Both the position numbers and the translations under genes were made by a program. Positions 24,149 through 36,406 of a stretch of 64,000 nt of DNA are shown piece by piece. Source of the stretch: Thuidium tamariscinum (lineage: Eukaryota; Streptophyta; Bryopsida; Hypnales; Thuidiaceae); assembly GCA_947034885.2 (NCBI GenBank), contig OX344751.2, forward strand, positions 20,150,001 through 20,214,000. The letters run 5' to 3'. Numbering within the stretch: position 1 is the first letter of the stretch; each line of letters starts with the position of its first letter. The notes under the pieces were generated by a model. The model did not search any database. It was not told the origin of the DNA and saw nothing but the letters and a program-made list of their open reading frames with translations.

Positions 24149-24613
24149 TAGGATAATTAGGGTAGCAAAAGATCCATTGCTTGGAAGGCACAATGGATTT
24201 GACGCTTAGACACCCGTAGGAGTAGTTTTGTAAACAAGAGCCTGGTTGTGATCGCTTAATTCCAAGGGTGGGAATGAAGCGCCCACAATGTCCAGCTTTT
24301 GGAGGGCGGGCTGGATGGGAGCCGGACAACTAGAAGGGAGATCCAGCTTTCTATTGGAAGCCGGACCTCCAGGACTTGGAGGAGCCATAGCTTTCCATTG
24401 GTCCGATTTTCCATTGATCATGTCATTTTCCTATTCTAGGGGGTACAGTGGGGGGTCCAGGCCCTCCAGGTCTATATTTTAGCCAAATATGATCTGGAAG
24501 CTGGAGGGGGACTTGGACATTCGACTAGAGGTCCAACTCCCCCATCCTCCCAATAGAAATTGCCTGGACCTTTCGAACCTGGAGGTCCAAGCGGTCAATA
24601 GAAACGCGCTCTA

Positions 24614-25750
24614 AAAGCCTCCTTACATGTATTAGTGGGTAAGGAAACTTCATAGGGAGTTACATGAGAAAATAGTCATTGCACTTTTATGTGGCCCCGG
24701 TGGGTGGGGAGGGATTAAATAAGAAACATACATATATGAGATTCTCTGAAGCTTGCCAAGGCTCCACCAATGAGATTGTCCACTGGTTCTCCACTACAAT
24801 TGATAAAACTTCTCCTCCTCCTTTCTTGTTTGTCATTCCCAACAAGACAATCAAGTAGTTGCTATTTTGTCATGTTCACTAGATGCACACTGTTGTTCCC
24901 CATCGGGCGAGCATATAAGGAGGCCCTAAGTGTGTATCTTTCAAACATGGCTTGGAAGATGGAGCTCAGCCCAGAGGTCAAGTCCCTCTATCAATCACTA
25001 GCAAGCAACTAGACCTCCAGGGCTTAGATGTCAAGGCCTCCCATGAAAATCGGCTCTTATTAGAATTTTTACAAAATTCCTTCAATGCAAAAATTTGTGA
25101 TTTCAATTGTGAATAAGGTTGAAGCGCCAATCAACCAATCACGCCCAATAACCAATTTGTAGGATAGTAAGATGGATACACCCAAAAGTGCCACAAATGG
25201 ATATTATGCCTAGTTATTATTATTAGGCTATTTAGATTTTTTTAGTCTTGTTGTCAAGTGAAAGCATGTTCCAATCCACAAAAGATTGTAACATTTGGAT
25301 ACAATATGCCAAATTTATTAATTAAGGGTCAAAGTTTGTTTCTAAAAGTGCCATTTACAATCTATGTACACAATTGACTTTAGAAATGTGTACAAACTAT
25401 AGATGGTACTTTAAGGTTAGGTGTGCTTTTAGGTATACCTACCTTATTCCATTCAAGGCTTAAAGTGTGTTATTTCTTGTTCTTTTTGAAGTTGAGACTA
25501 ATAGGATTATGATACATGTTCCTAACTAGTGAGCAAAAAATTAGAAAGTAGTAAGTAGAGCAATAATTCTTGAATGATTGGAATTGGAAGACTTTAGACA
25601 TTGGCTATTAGTCAAAAGTACTTTTTGGCTCCCAAAATTAACAATAATTTCAATTTTGGGAATTAAATTTTGAAAATTTTAGAATCTCTATATTTCCTAT
25701 CTTTCTATATGGGAAAAACTTCTACTACCTAATACCTACTCCAAAATTGC
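24614..25750. other. Intergenic DNA before the piggyBac element
   Basis: A short frame at 24770-25012 has no recognisable domain and is not called. The right part (about 25440-25748) is the inverted repeat annotated separately. The piggyBac target TTAA is at 25751-25754. Confidence 0.45.
25440..25748 (+). repeat. Inverted copy of 63197-63480
   Basis: The stretch containing ACTTTAGACATTGG, TACTTTTTGGCTCCCAAAAT and TTTCCTATCTTTCTATATGG is found again, inverted, near the right end of the window. Weaker similarity extends left to about 25115. The piggyBac lies directly against its right edge. Confidence 0.65.
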
Positions 25751-25775
25751 TTAACCCTTAAGCGGACGGAGTCAT

Positions 25776-25896
25776 TTACAAGTGCAGAAGTAGTGCAGGA
25801 TGGACGAAATGTTTGAGGATGTCAAATGAGTGCAGAGTAGGCGCAGACACTTGAGCCGGTAGATCTTGCAGGTCGGCAATAGAAGAGTGCCTCAGA
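25776..25896 (-). pseudogene. C-terminal part of a piggyBac-borne frame cut by the CACTA element
   Basis: On the minus strand this stretch continues, in frame, the reading frame that stops being contiguous at 35321. Removing the CACTA element and one CAA joins 392 nt to 121 nt, exactly 171 codons, ending in TAA at 25776-25778. The stop lies about 20 bp inside the piggyBac terminus. No domain is recognised. Confidence 0.5.
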
Positions 25897-28800
25897 CAAC
25901 ACTAGAAGAAAACCATTTTTTTTTAATGTCTAGCCCTGACATACTCATGTCTAGAGGTGAACATCTATATGTCTAAACAGATGTCTGGATGTCACAATGT
26001 GCATTTCAATGTCTATAGTAGATTTTTTTGTGTGTTGGAGACGAAGGTGTAAAATTCTAGTGAAAAACAAGATGTGCTTCCATTGACATCGACTTTTTGC
26101 TAGCGTTGGTTGAAGACAGGGTGATGTTGGAATCGATGTCTATAGAAACGTTCATTGCCACGTTAGCTTCATTGACCCATTTTGACTTTGGATAATTTTA
26201 TAAGAATTATTTTGGTTCAAAATAAAAATGCTACCCAAGTAAAAAAAAAGGAAATGGGCAGTGACAGAAAAAATTCTGGGGGAAAAAATGATGACGTGGC
26301 TGTTGATGTCACATCTGACATCAAATATTCATGACATGGCAGATGCTATAATCTAATGTGGCAGATTGCCACGTCACTACTTTCAGGTACTACACAAATT
26401 TGATGTTCTCTTAGATGTCGGAAGAGACTTAATTAAGTCATAGTAGATGTCCTCTGAGACATTTATAAGTCTCATAAGGCACCTTGTAAGAGTGTGTCAT
26501 GTTCATGTAGACGTTGAGTGTAACTTTAATGCGTTCCAACAGACTCTTATGAGACGATAGGATGGACCTTGTGACATTTATGGGAATTTTTGGACGTTTT
26601 CTGAGGTAACATATTCTAGAATTTAGAGGTATTTAGCATTGTACAAAAGTTAACTCCTACTGTTTGAAGTTTCATGTATTCTTCATTAAACTCAAGCAAA
26701 GTTACTATATATAAACATAAAAGACTATGTCCAAAGTTTAGCCTTAACATCCTATGCCATAACATTTTATAAAGTGGTCAAGGGACACTAATGTTCTATT
26801 TAGCATTTAGGAGTTTGGAAAAATTCTTTCATTGCAACGAGGATTGGATCAAGATGTTCATAGTTTGAAGTCTTCTATTTTCTATGACAACAATGACGTT
26901 TTTATAGGGTTCAAACATGTCACATAATGTACAACAAGTGAAGCGGATGAAGTAGGATAATACAAGATGTTTCAAAAGCATTGCAATAGAAAAGTAATAT
27001 AATAAGAAAGCTTGTTTCTATAGAATATTTTCAAAGGTATTTTATGTGTGGCTATTTACCTTAATTCTTGTATTTAAGATTACTATATTTTTACATAAAA
27101 AGCTACAAAGGGTATATTTTCAATACCCTATAATTTTTGTAAATTCATTCTTGTAGGTTTTCAAATAGGGCTATGTTACATTTAAAATTGAAATTTTTTT
27201 CCTTCTACTACATATATGTACAAGATTTATACCATGAAACCATCAACAATCAATTCAATTTAAGTGCTATTGACAAAGTGGTAGTTTTCAACTTTTAAAG
27301 GTCAATTGTTCATTGAACAAACAATTGAAAATTTAGGTAGGTTCCTATGAAGTGAATTTGATTGGATGTTCATAAAATTTTAACATAAGATGTGAATATG
27401 TCTTTAAGTGAAAATATATATTTTGTCCAACTAGGGATCCAAATCAAAGTTATGCTTCCCTAAATTTTTTTAGTAGGTTGGAAAATTTGGATATCTTTGG
27501 CACATCTTTTGCAAAAACATTCATCGACTTTTGAAATTTGGAAAATATACAAAAAATAAAATATGGTATTGAAGTGGCTAAAAAAATTTTGAAAGCCTAA
27601 ATCCTAAATCTTCAAATTCACAATTTCACACTAACTATGTAGCTTTTTGAACCCTTGTCATAGAAATTACACAAACATTCACAAAAACAAACAAAATAAG
27701 AAGTCATTGTACAACACAATAGACCAAAATCCTAAATCCTAACTATTGAAAATACTAAAGTGCAGGAAGATGAAGTCAAATGAGCGTCATCTACAATGAC
27801 TTTGAACCAACAAAAAAAATCATTTCAATTTTTTAAAATCTAAAATGCACACAATTGCAATATAGTAATGAAATTTTCCTAAATTAAACAATTTTACACT
27901 TTTGGTATTACAATTGTATAATTGTTTGACAATATTTTTAAAAAAATTTATGTTTTAGTATCGAAAATTCATTGCTTCTATACACCAATTTTACAAATGT
28001 GCATTACTGCAATTATTCATAAAAATCATACTTTCAATATCAAATTAAATATATTTTGCAATGCTTAAACATATAATTTTCATTATCTAAGTTGTGGTAT
28101 TGTTTACTAAGCCATTGGACAATATTCATTTATAGTAGCCACAATATTTCATTTATGCTTGTCTTCTTCTATATTGATTCAATATTGCATTAGTACTATA
28201 TTGTTAAATATATGCATTAATATTGAAAGTTACCCACATCAATACCATTTCACTTGGAAGAAGAATTTTTTTCCAATCGGTAGATTACTTGTCACTTGTC
28301 ATCAACTATCACTAAAATTGGTAGCTTGACTTCTCTCTACATCTTAGGAAATCCAACCCAACTCATAGAATCTAGCCCCTTAGTTTCTTAAATCCAAATT
28401 AGGTATAGGTAAAGCTATCTATTATCACCTACCCTTCATTATAAATAACTTTAAATATTTCATTTTAATGATGCTAGTTTACTTTTTAAAATTATCTAAA
28501 TTTTAGAGAAGTTAATTAATACCACTTTGCATTTGATTGCACAATATAGTTTTAAGAAAATGGAGAGTTCTCCCCTAAAGATTTCATTACATTCATTAGA
28601 AGTTCTAACATGTAATAGACAATGCAAGATGTTATCTTATATGTTTTGCACCCTATAATGTGCCACGTTAGCACACTTTGCCGCCATGTGAGGCTTTTAA
28701 AATTGTTTTTAAGGTGTCAACTGAGATATCAATTGAAACATTAATTAAGACATGAAGATATTTTTTGCAATATCAATTCAGACGTCATTTGAGATGTCCA

Positions 28801-30921
28801 AATAGACAAGGTTCACAACCTGTTGCACTAAGCAAATCCCATATGTGAGTGCTCTTAACTCCACCCTTGAGCTAAGAGTTTTTCACACGGGTCATGTGTC
28901 TAATTGAGTTTTCTTTCTAATTGGGTATTAAAAGAAAGCCTTCCAAGCAATGAACTCTTTTAGTCACGTCTTTCAATGTTTCTAATCTAATTTCGTGGTT
29001 ATAATTCTATCTATTCTATTCTAAAATTCAACCAAACAATCCTACTCTATTCTATTCTATCAAATGATATTGTACCTAAATCTAAATCCAAGCATTCGGT
29101 AAAAAGAAACTTAACAGTAAAACAATGAGAATGAAGATTAAATGTGAGCGGTTTACCTCCTCTGCGTAAATCTCCATAGTCCCATCGTCAAACATCATCA
29201 TGTGTATATATTCTCCCACAACCTCGCCGTCGAAATCATCCCGGCTCTCCATCTAATCCATAATAATTCTTGCGTTGTTGGTCAATTTAAATAGATCCTA
29301 GTAAAAGAAAACTAGAGGTTATGTAGATCTAATTGTAATTTCGTAATTCCTTTAATTCCTCAATCTCTGGTAATTAGAAAATACGACAATTCAACTTAGT
29401 CTACCTAATTGGTTAAGTCTTGGGTAAATATTCTATCCTAAGCAATCAAAATTCAATGGTTAGTTTTTATTATTGTTAGTTTTATTGTTATTTGTGATCA
29501 ATATTTGAAATTACAAATGGAATTAATTATTTTGAATAGAAATTATTATCAAATCTTTTCAAATCTAATTAATTTTTGAAATTATGTTAATTCCTTGAAG
29601 AAATTAGTTGTCAATTTGTCCCTTCCCTTTTGTCTTGTTAGAATATTTTAATTCAAAAATTATCATCAAATCTTTTCAAATCTAATTAATTTTGAAATTG
29701 CGTTAATTCGTAAAGAAATTGGTTGTCAATTTGTTTGTTTGCTTTTTGGCTTATTAGGCCTAATAAAACAAAACCACAAAATCCAAACCTTCTAAGAATC
29801 TAATTAATGACTAACTACCAAAGAATGTAGAACATTCCTAAAGAACGAGAATAAATTCAATAGTAATATTCTAAAGAAATGATTTTTTTATTCCCAAGGG
29901 TCAACCCCCCAAGGCATAAGAATCAAGTTCAATAGTGTTATTCCTCAAAATTGAATTTTTTATTGGGAATTGCTTCCCTTGTTAGGATTCCTTCGTCTTA
30001 ATCTTCCTAATCCTTCCCTCTCCTATTTCATTCTAGTTTCGGTGTGTTTTGCAACAACTTTGAGATGGAGATGGCTATGGCGTTAGGAGCTTAAGCGAAG
30101 TTTATGTGAAGAATGTTGAGATTCCAAAAATTAGATTTTTAGAGAGAATCACCCAAAAAAGAAGGGTTGTGGCTTCAACTGCCAACCCGGAGATTTTCTC
30201 AATAATCAAGTTTTTGAGATTTTGATTTTGTGCTTACGAAGTCTGGTTCGGCTTCTGGACTCTCGACTCCCCACTGCCCCAGTGCCGCTCCCGACTCCCC
30301 CACTCCTTGCCTCAGTTCGGTGCTGGTACCCCTCCCGTCCTCTGCCACGTGGCGACTGCGAGTTGGTCGGACCCGTCCTCCTGCTGCGTCAGCGCCTGCC
30401 ACGTGGCGCAGCGCGATTGGCGGTGGGGCGGGGTGCCGGCTCTCCCTCTGTATGGTTCGGTGGTCTCCCCAGCTGGTCGACCGGGGTCTGGCTGGACTAG
30501 GGTCTGGCTGGATGTTCTAACTCCAAATTTTTGTAAACACACAAGGTTTTTGGGTGGATTTCTGGACTTAATACTAACTACAGTGACTCTCTATGTGAAC
30601 TAACTTCAATTTCTACTTGCACTAATTTTTATCTTTGAACTTTCTTAAACGAAATAAATAATGAGCGAGTACTATGAGGGTGGGATTTTGTGAAATAAGG
30701 CCAATGACTAAGCCATTATTTTCATAAGCCCGGAATTTTGAGGTTATGGAATGTAATAGTGATTAACTAGAAGTGTCACACTAGTCTTTCCCCAACTTTG
30801 CTCATCACCTTTGACTCTTGGAGTTATTATGGTGCTTTAGATTTTCACCTTTTTAATTCCAATGAGTAGAGCTTCGCCGTATAAGGGGTTCTCCGGTAGT
30901 ATTTTAAGAGTTTTAATCGCA

Positions 30922-31027
30922 AAAGGAGGTACACATGACAGTGTTGAATCGAACTTTCACTTTAAACTCCCAAAATTTCCTAGTATTTCAAGATTTTGTC
31001 ACCAAAGGAGGTACACATGACAGTGTT
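30922..31027 (+). repeat. Short tandem duplication inside the LTR
   Basis: AAAGGAGGTACACATGACAG occurs at 30922 and 31004, each time preceded by TTTTGTC/TAATCGC-like sequence and followed by GAACTTT. Copy B of the LTR has the same pair at about 58995 and 59075, so the duplication predates both insertions. Confidence 0.7.
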
Positions 31028-31272
31028 TGAACCGAACTTTGGCACTCAATGGTTGAAATTTCTAATGAAACAGTTAAGGCTTAGCCTTTTCACAGAAAAG
31101 AGTTTCTAGAATTGATTGAAGGGGCCCTAAGCCTTCAAGGGTTTAATAATCAAACTAAAAATCAAAAACCTTGGCCAAGACCTTTGGTCCAAGGGGTGCT
31201 CCGACCACGTCGGTAGCACAAGAGTGAAGAAACAAAGTGTTGGTGCACGAAAGAAAAGGGTACTGGCAACCT

Positions 31273-31312
31273 CGAGGGGGGCCCTTATATACCCGTGGCT
31301 GGGCCCCTCTCG
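31273..31312 (+). promoter_or_regulatory. LTR core promoter: TATA box in an inverted repeat (copy A)
   Basis: TTATATA (31285-31291) lies between CGAGGGGGGCCC (31273-31284) and GGGCCCCTCTCG (31301-31312), which pair at 11 of 12 positions. The whole block is unchanged in the other LTR copy while the neighbouring sequence has drifted. The start of the transcript (R region) is expected about 25-35 bp downstream. Confidence 0.6.
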
Positions 31313-33350
31313 GTAATTGCCAGTGAAAACACTTTGTTACTTCTTATCCTAAACTACCCTAATGTAATTCCAAAATATTATTTGTTTAATGGTGGAAATT
31401 TCTAAAAACATCTCCATTTGGCAAACAAAATCTTGGCCAAATCAAATCCAAGATCTTAACCCAAAATATTTTGGAATTAACCCTAATTTACGTAGATATT
31501 TTGCAAATTAACCAAAAGTAATTTTGAAAATTGTCTTTCTTTAGCCCAAAGATGGATTTTTACGCAAGAAAGAGATCTTGACCAAATCCAATCTTTGATT
31601 TTCCAAGAGATATTTCCAAAATCACTTCTAATTAACCGCAATTAACGATTAAAAAGTCAAACTAAGAGCTGACCCTCTCTATCTTTTAGGGAACAACTCA
31701 AAACGAAAAACCGTTTGCGCCATTGTCTTCAGAAGACCCCAATTAGCCTAAGGGACCCCTAACCCCTCATTCCTAGGCCATTTGTGCGCCCAAATTGGAA
31801 TTACGGTAACTCCAATTAAAAGTCAAAAATCTAACTTTTAGGATTTGCGCCTTTTGATGAAGTTAGGCCAGGGTTGTTAGGAATGTCCGTGAGAATAAGG
31901 AATGACTCCTCATTTGCGACAATCAGACATCATTCGCTCTTGATACGTCGGTCAACCCGCCGCCAACTTGTAACTTTCAGTGAAATTCGATGTCGATGCC
32001 GGTTCTGGTAGTTGGGAATGTTGGAATGTCTTCAAACTTGACCGGGCACTTATTAAGCATACAAAAACCTATCCTAATTTTTAGTGAGATTTTACCGCAT
32101 CATACATAATTTCTATGATTTTATGAACATTTCTATGTGTGGTTGACTTCCCATAGAGTCAACGTGGAATTTCGAAAAAATCCGAAATAAATTGGGTAAC
32201 ATCTAGGGCACCCCTAGATTCTTGGTGTAAGTCCCACGCAACCTTGCATCTTTCTAATTTTAGTAATTTGGAATTACTTTGCCCAATTGGACAATTTAAT
32301 TCCCGATGCTCGGGAATCTTGGACAATTGTTTGATTCTTGTTCGCTCCTGGCATGCTCCTATCCTTGGAACACCTCTCTATAGTCTTCAATCTCCAATCC
32401 TCCATCTTTCATCTCGTGAAGTTCGAATTCTCCAAATCCATTGTAGTGGTTTTACTTTTAAATTCAATTTGTTCTAAAATTGAACTTAAGCCCTGGTAAC
32501 TCTTCTAGGCTCATAGTAGACTCTTTTAGCTTAGTCAGTATGTCATGTGCATCTTTAAAAGGTTGACTTTGCACAGACAATCACTAGGACTAACTAACTC
32601 TCGATTCCTTTATTTCTCTCGGAATTACTAAATTCTCACATAAACTTGTTTTGGAGACTTAGAATGATTCAAATTTCTAGGATTAGGAATTTTCCACCTT
32701 CTAAGTTGGTTTTCTACCATTTTGGCATAGACTGATACCAAAACTCCTTCAACACTCTTTTTATGTCTTTTTCTTGAATATTTTGGCTAATTTTCGCTAT
32801 TTAATCGCGAAAAATGGACCCAGAGTTTTGAGTGCCATCTCGAAGGCTCACACCATATGGTTTGTCTTTCCTCCTAGTACCCCATTAGTATAAATATCTT
32901 GCCTTCTCATGTCAAAATATTCATATAATAAATGGTTTTTGAAGCCATGTGTAGTCATTCTAAATTTTTCATTTTTGACTATTTGCCTTGTGTAGTATAA
33001 ATGTATGCAATTTGTTGAATAGTTTTTATGTTTTTAAAGGTTAATAGACTAATCGTTTGATAGATCTAAAAGGTCTAATATCAAAAGATATGAATAGTGG
33101 CCAATCAACTTGGAGGTTGTTCATTGTGAATAGTTCTCTAACCGATTAGATATAGCAAAAACAAAATTCCCTACGAACAAACCTTTACTACTATACTATG
33201 ATAAAAATGACAATTTCAATGGCGTTGTTAATTTTTGGCATGACATTTGGCGCTGCTGCCGAGGAATTTTAAGATGGATAGGTTTGAGATGTTTGATTAA
33301 AATTATTGTCATGTAAAATTGAATATTTTTAGTTTTGATAGGATATACAA

Positions 33351-33665
33351 ATGAAAAATTATGAATCTAAATACCATAAAAAAGAACAAATTTTTAATGC
33401 AAGTAATAATTATGGAAGTCAAATTTACTACCTTCATCAATCTAATGACGACTTGTTGAATCAACTTCACGAGAAAGACTTAGAAATTAAAGAGCTTGAA
33501 GAAGTATGTCATAATCATTTCGAATGTGGAAGGAAAGAATATGAAAATTTATGCAATGCTCAAGATCATATAAAGTATTTGATGACTAGCCTTGATGATG
33601 CTAATAATGAGAAAAACAACTTAATACAACAAATTCATGAGTTTGGAGTCAAGGTTGATGCATAA
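33351..33665 (+). CDS. Small coiled-coil protein in the CACTA element, 104 aa
   Basis: An ATG-started frame of 104 residues rich in Lys, Glu, Asn and Leu. The spacing of hydrophobic residues in the middle (LLNQLHEKDLEIKELEE) and towards the end (TSLDDANNEKNNLIQQIHE) suggests a coiled coil. There is no membrane segment. It lies in the right third of the CACTA element. CACTA elements usually encode a second, DNA-binding protein besides the transposase (TNPA-like), and this could be an exon of such a gene, but no sequence motif proves it. It may also be an exon of a longer spliced gene. Confidence 0.4.
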   Translation: MKNYESKYHKKEQIFNASNNYGSQIYYLHQSNDDLLNQLHEKDLEIKELEEVCHNHFECGRKEYENLCNAQDHIKYLMTSLDDANNEKNNLIQQIHEFGVKVDA

Positions 33666-35320
33666 GTTTGGAAAAAGACCTAATTAGATTTTAGTGTTCA
33701 TGCGGGAGAAAAGCTGAAGCTCCTTCCTTGGGAAGAAGGAAGTAAAACTTTAAAGTTAGAATTAGAGGTTAGATAGTTGATGTGATGTGATGTGATGTGA
33801 GACAATTGGAGTTTAATTTAAGAAGAGATTTTTTTTTAAATATTGAAGTTGGTGTACGCGTGTGTTGAGTATTGTGTGAGAATACCGAGTAGAAGCTTTG
33901 TTGAGTGGAATTTGGTACCAATTGGATGAAGCAAGAGGAACCTATTGTGAAGGAAATACAATTGAAAGAGAAAAATTGAAATGATCATACTTGAGTTTGT
34001 ACAAAATAAAATATCAAAATAAATTCATAATAAAATATCAAAAGAGAGAAATTAGAAAATATAAAATGAAAGATAATTAAAAGGTTAGAGAGGAGTGTCA
34101 TTGTAGTAAACAATTGGAAATTGTGGAGTCAAATGGATATGGAGCTAATGATGTATTTGAGAGTTAATTAAGGACAAGTTAAGGTCCAAATCGTAGATCA
34201 ATTGATGTACATGAGTGAAGGAATCCAATAGATTATTATAAGTTGATAAGTGACGACTTAGTATAAGAAACCTAGCAAATTACCTCCCTAGTGTTCGAAC
34301 CCTACCTCTTTGGTTGTTTTTCCAATTAGGTAAAAATACTACTTCTACACCATGCAATACAGTTTCCATATATGGTGTATTATATATGGATTATAATGTA
34401 TAGCATATTATATATGATGTATTTATATGGTGTACAATGTATGGTGTATGGTGTATTATATACAATGCATTGTGTATGACATGTTGTGTTGGACATTATA
34501 TTTGCATTGGTACATATGTTGTAGTAGGCATTATAACATACATGTGCATTATATAGAATATGTGTGACTAGTAGATATATTAGTGTCATTCTAAATTGTG
34601 CATTTAATCACACAAATGTCCAATGTGACATTATTTTGTTTGTTTGATTTGTACTAAATATTTTAATAAATGTTCATGATGCCATCAAAGTTGACATTGC
34701 AAGATATTTCAATGTCTATATTGATGTCTTCGTAAATGTGTATATCTCAAATATTATATATGTTACTACAGTGTTGAAGTCTTACAGGACATTATATGTC
34801 AATATATTTGTATCCTTGCCTACACCACATGCACGGAGATGAACATCATATGAAACACATAGATGTCTCTAATGATGTCTTTTGAGACATAAAGATGTCT
34901 TTGTAGACATCATAGAAAACACCCCCCAAAAGTTCAAAAGATAGTAAATGTGCTTTTTAAAATCTGCCACGTCACCATTTGAACATGCCACGTCACTCCA
35001 TTTTGACCCCCAAATGAGCTGACATGGCAGATGCCACATCAACAAAATCTGGGTGGATGAAAAAAAATCCTAGTTGGCTGCCTGCGCCTACGTGGCACTA
35101 AATTTCCAACCACATGGCACTCTTTCAGGACCCCATTGACCGGTGTTTTTTTGGATGTCTAGCCCTTGACATGTTCATGTCTGCGTGTTTTTTTGGATGT
35201 CTTGCCGATGTTTTTTCTAATGCGATCTACTTGGACATCCACGTGGACATGGAGAATGTCTAATCCAACATCAACATGCATGAATGGACGTGTCCAGAAA
35301 AAGACTGTTTTCTTCTAGTG

Positions 35321-35712
35321 CAAAGAAATTGAAGAAAATGCTGTGCCGATGCTAAGATCATGAGGTTTGACTCGTCCGTGGGCACGTTGACTACGGCAGG
35401 CAAGGTGGCCCATTTGAAGTGGAAGTCCATTTCAGTGGACAACGGAGCTTGAAGAAATTCTGGAAAAATACAGGTATCCAAGAGTTTCATGTCTTCTTCG
35501 ATTTGTGAGTGTCGAATTTGGATTTCGTGCAGCGATTTGCGGAAGAGAGGCCTTGCAATGAGTGCCATTCGGTGCGAGGAGGAGGAAAAGCCTTGTGTGG
35601 GCAATTCCGAAACTTCTTCCGGACAGAGCTGACAATAGCCTCTGTACTTTCTATGAAAGTGCCCCACTGCCCGTTCGTCATGTTCACCGTTGCTACGGCA
35701 TGCATGAGACAA
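35321..35712 (-). pseudogene. piggyBac-borne frame interrupted by the CACTA element
   Basis: A minus-strand frame enters the CACTA right end at 35320. Without the CACTA element it continues in frame into 25896-25776 and stops next to the piggyBac terminus. It has no clear ATG at its start, and a parallel frame (35705-35487, ATG-started) overlaps it, so a frameshift near 35490-35600 may also have occurred. The product is not recognised. Its place downstream of the transposase in the same direction suggests a second gene or a 3' exon of the element. Confidence 0.45.
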
Positions 35713-36406
35713 AACTAGTGATGTCGACGTCGTTTTAAAAATTGGTTGTAATCTCTTTTTTTAATCAGTCCATCATGACGAGGAATGTGTCAATTAGATT
35801 CAGTCATTCTTTGTTCCCTTTGAGAAAATGTGCAGATGCATATGTCGACGTAGTGTCAGTTACGGCAACGGACGTTCAGCCTTTCAACGTCGGGGTGCTT
35901 GCCATGTATGGAATCGGATTTCCAAATTGTTGATATCATGACGCAGGAATGAAGCATTTTTACATACCAAAAAAGGACATTGCATTCCTTGATTTATAAA
36001 CATACATATGAGGCTCTATAGGCGACAGCCTGAAGTAGTGCCACTATTTACTACCGTGCACAAAAAGTACATGAGGTCTCTTTGTACCCACGAGATCCCA
36101 CATTCACATTGGATGAACAGGAGCTCAAAAATTATTCCATCCCTGCTATGGATACTTAGCGCATACTAATAAAGAAAATGTGGAACTTAGGAAGCCAGTT
36201 TCAGTATTCATTGCACTACTTCGACTGAATGTGGCCTCCCACTTCATAGTAAAACCTCCGAGCCACTAGCCGTACATGCCGAGGATGGAGACATTCCCCA
36301 ATGACTGTTGTCAAAACGAGCTCCCTTCCAAATCATAACTACTATACAAGTCTTCAAAAACCGTAGCCTTCTTGCAGCTACAACATCACGATGACCTCGG
36401 AGGTTT

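Larger units (their letters stand above)
20739..24613. mobile_element. Candidate hAT-like element, non-coding (about 3.9 kb)
   Basis: The left boundary TAAGAGCTGGTTTCCATTAC and the inverse of the right boundary (TTAGAGCGCGTTTCTATTGA) align at roughly two bases in three. Subterminal copies of GGACCTCCAGG and TTTCCATTGG crowd the right end (about 24290-24600). The block is GC-richer than its flanks and holds minisatellites and a strong TATA box. No target duplication or transposase was found, so the call rests on termini and composition. A truncated LTR element is an alternative. Confidence 0.3.
28844..32852. mobile_element. Solo LTR, copy A (4009 bp)
   Basis: The ends are TGTGAG...CTCACA, flanked by CCATA on both sides (28839-28843 and 32853-32857), so this is a single LTR left by recombination and not half of a pair. 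It aligns along its whole length with 56941-60935. It contains a TATA box at 31285-31291 in a conserved inverted repeat, a GC-rich stretch at about 30235-30500 with CACGTGGC motifs, and a duplicated GGAGGTACACATGA segment. A 77-codon frame at 32244-32477 recurs in copy B. LTRs this long suggest a large retrotransposon; the family cannot be named without an internal region. Confidence 0.85.
25900..35320. mobile_element. CACTA (EnSpm) transposon, 9.4 kb, non-autonomous
   Basis: Both ends begin, read inward, with the perfect 14-bp repeat CACTAGAAGAAAAC. The target duplication is CAA (25897-25899 and 35321-35323). Subterminal GATGTCT/AGACATC motifs are dense at both ends, including a direct repeat of about 27 bp (ATGTCTAGCCCT-n-GACAT...CATGTCT) at 25926-25952 and 35155-35182. 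A solo LTR at 28844-32852 is nested inside; without it the element is about 5.4 kb. No TNP2-type transposase is visible, only a small coiled-coil frame at 33351. The remaining interior (25960-28838, 33670-35150) is AT-rich and has no gene. Confidence 0.9.

Noticed and set aside
23401..24329. Hydrophobic repeat proteins on the minus strand
   Set aside because: They are translations of minisatellites; unit lengths divisible by three keep frames open.
33780..33802. TGATG microsatellite
   Set aside because: Real but too short (about four units) to be worth a separate entry.
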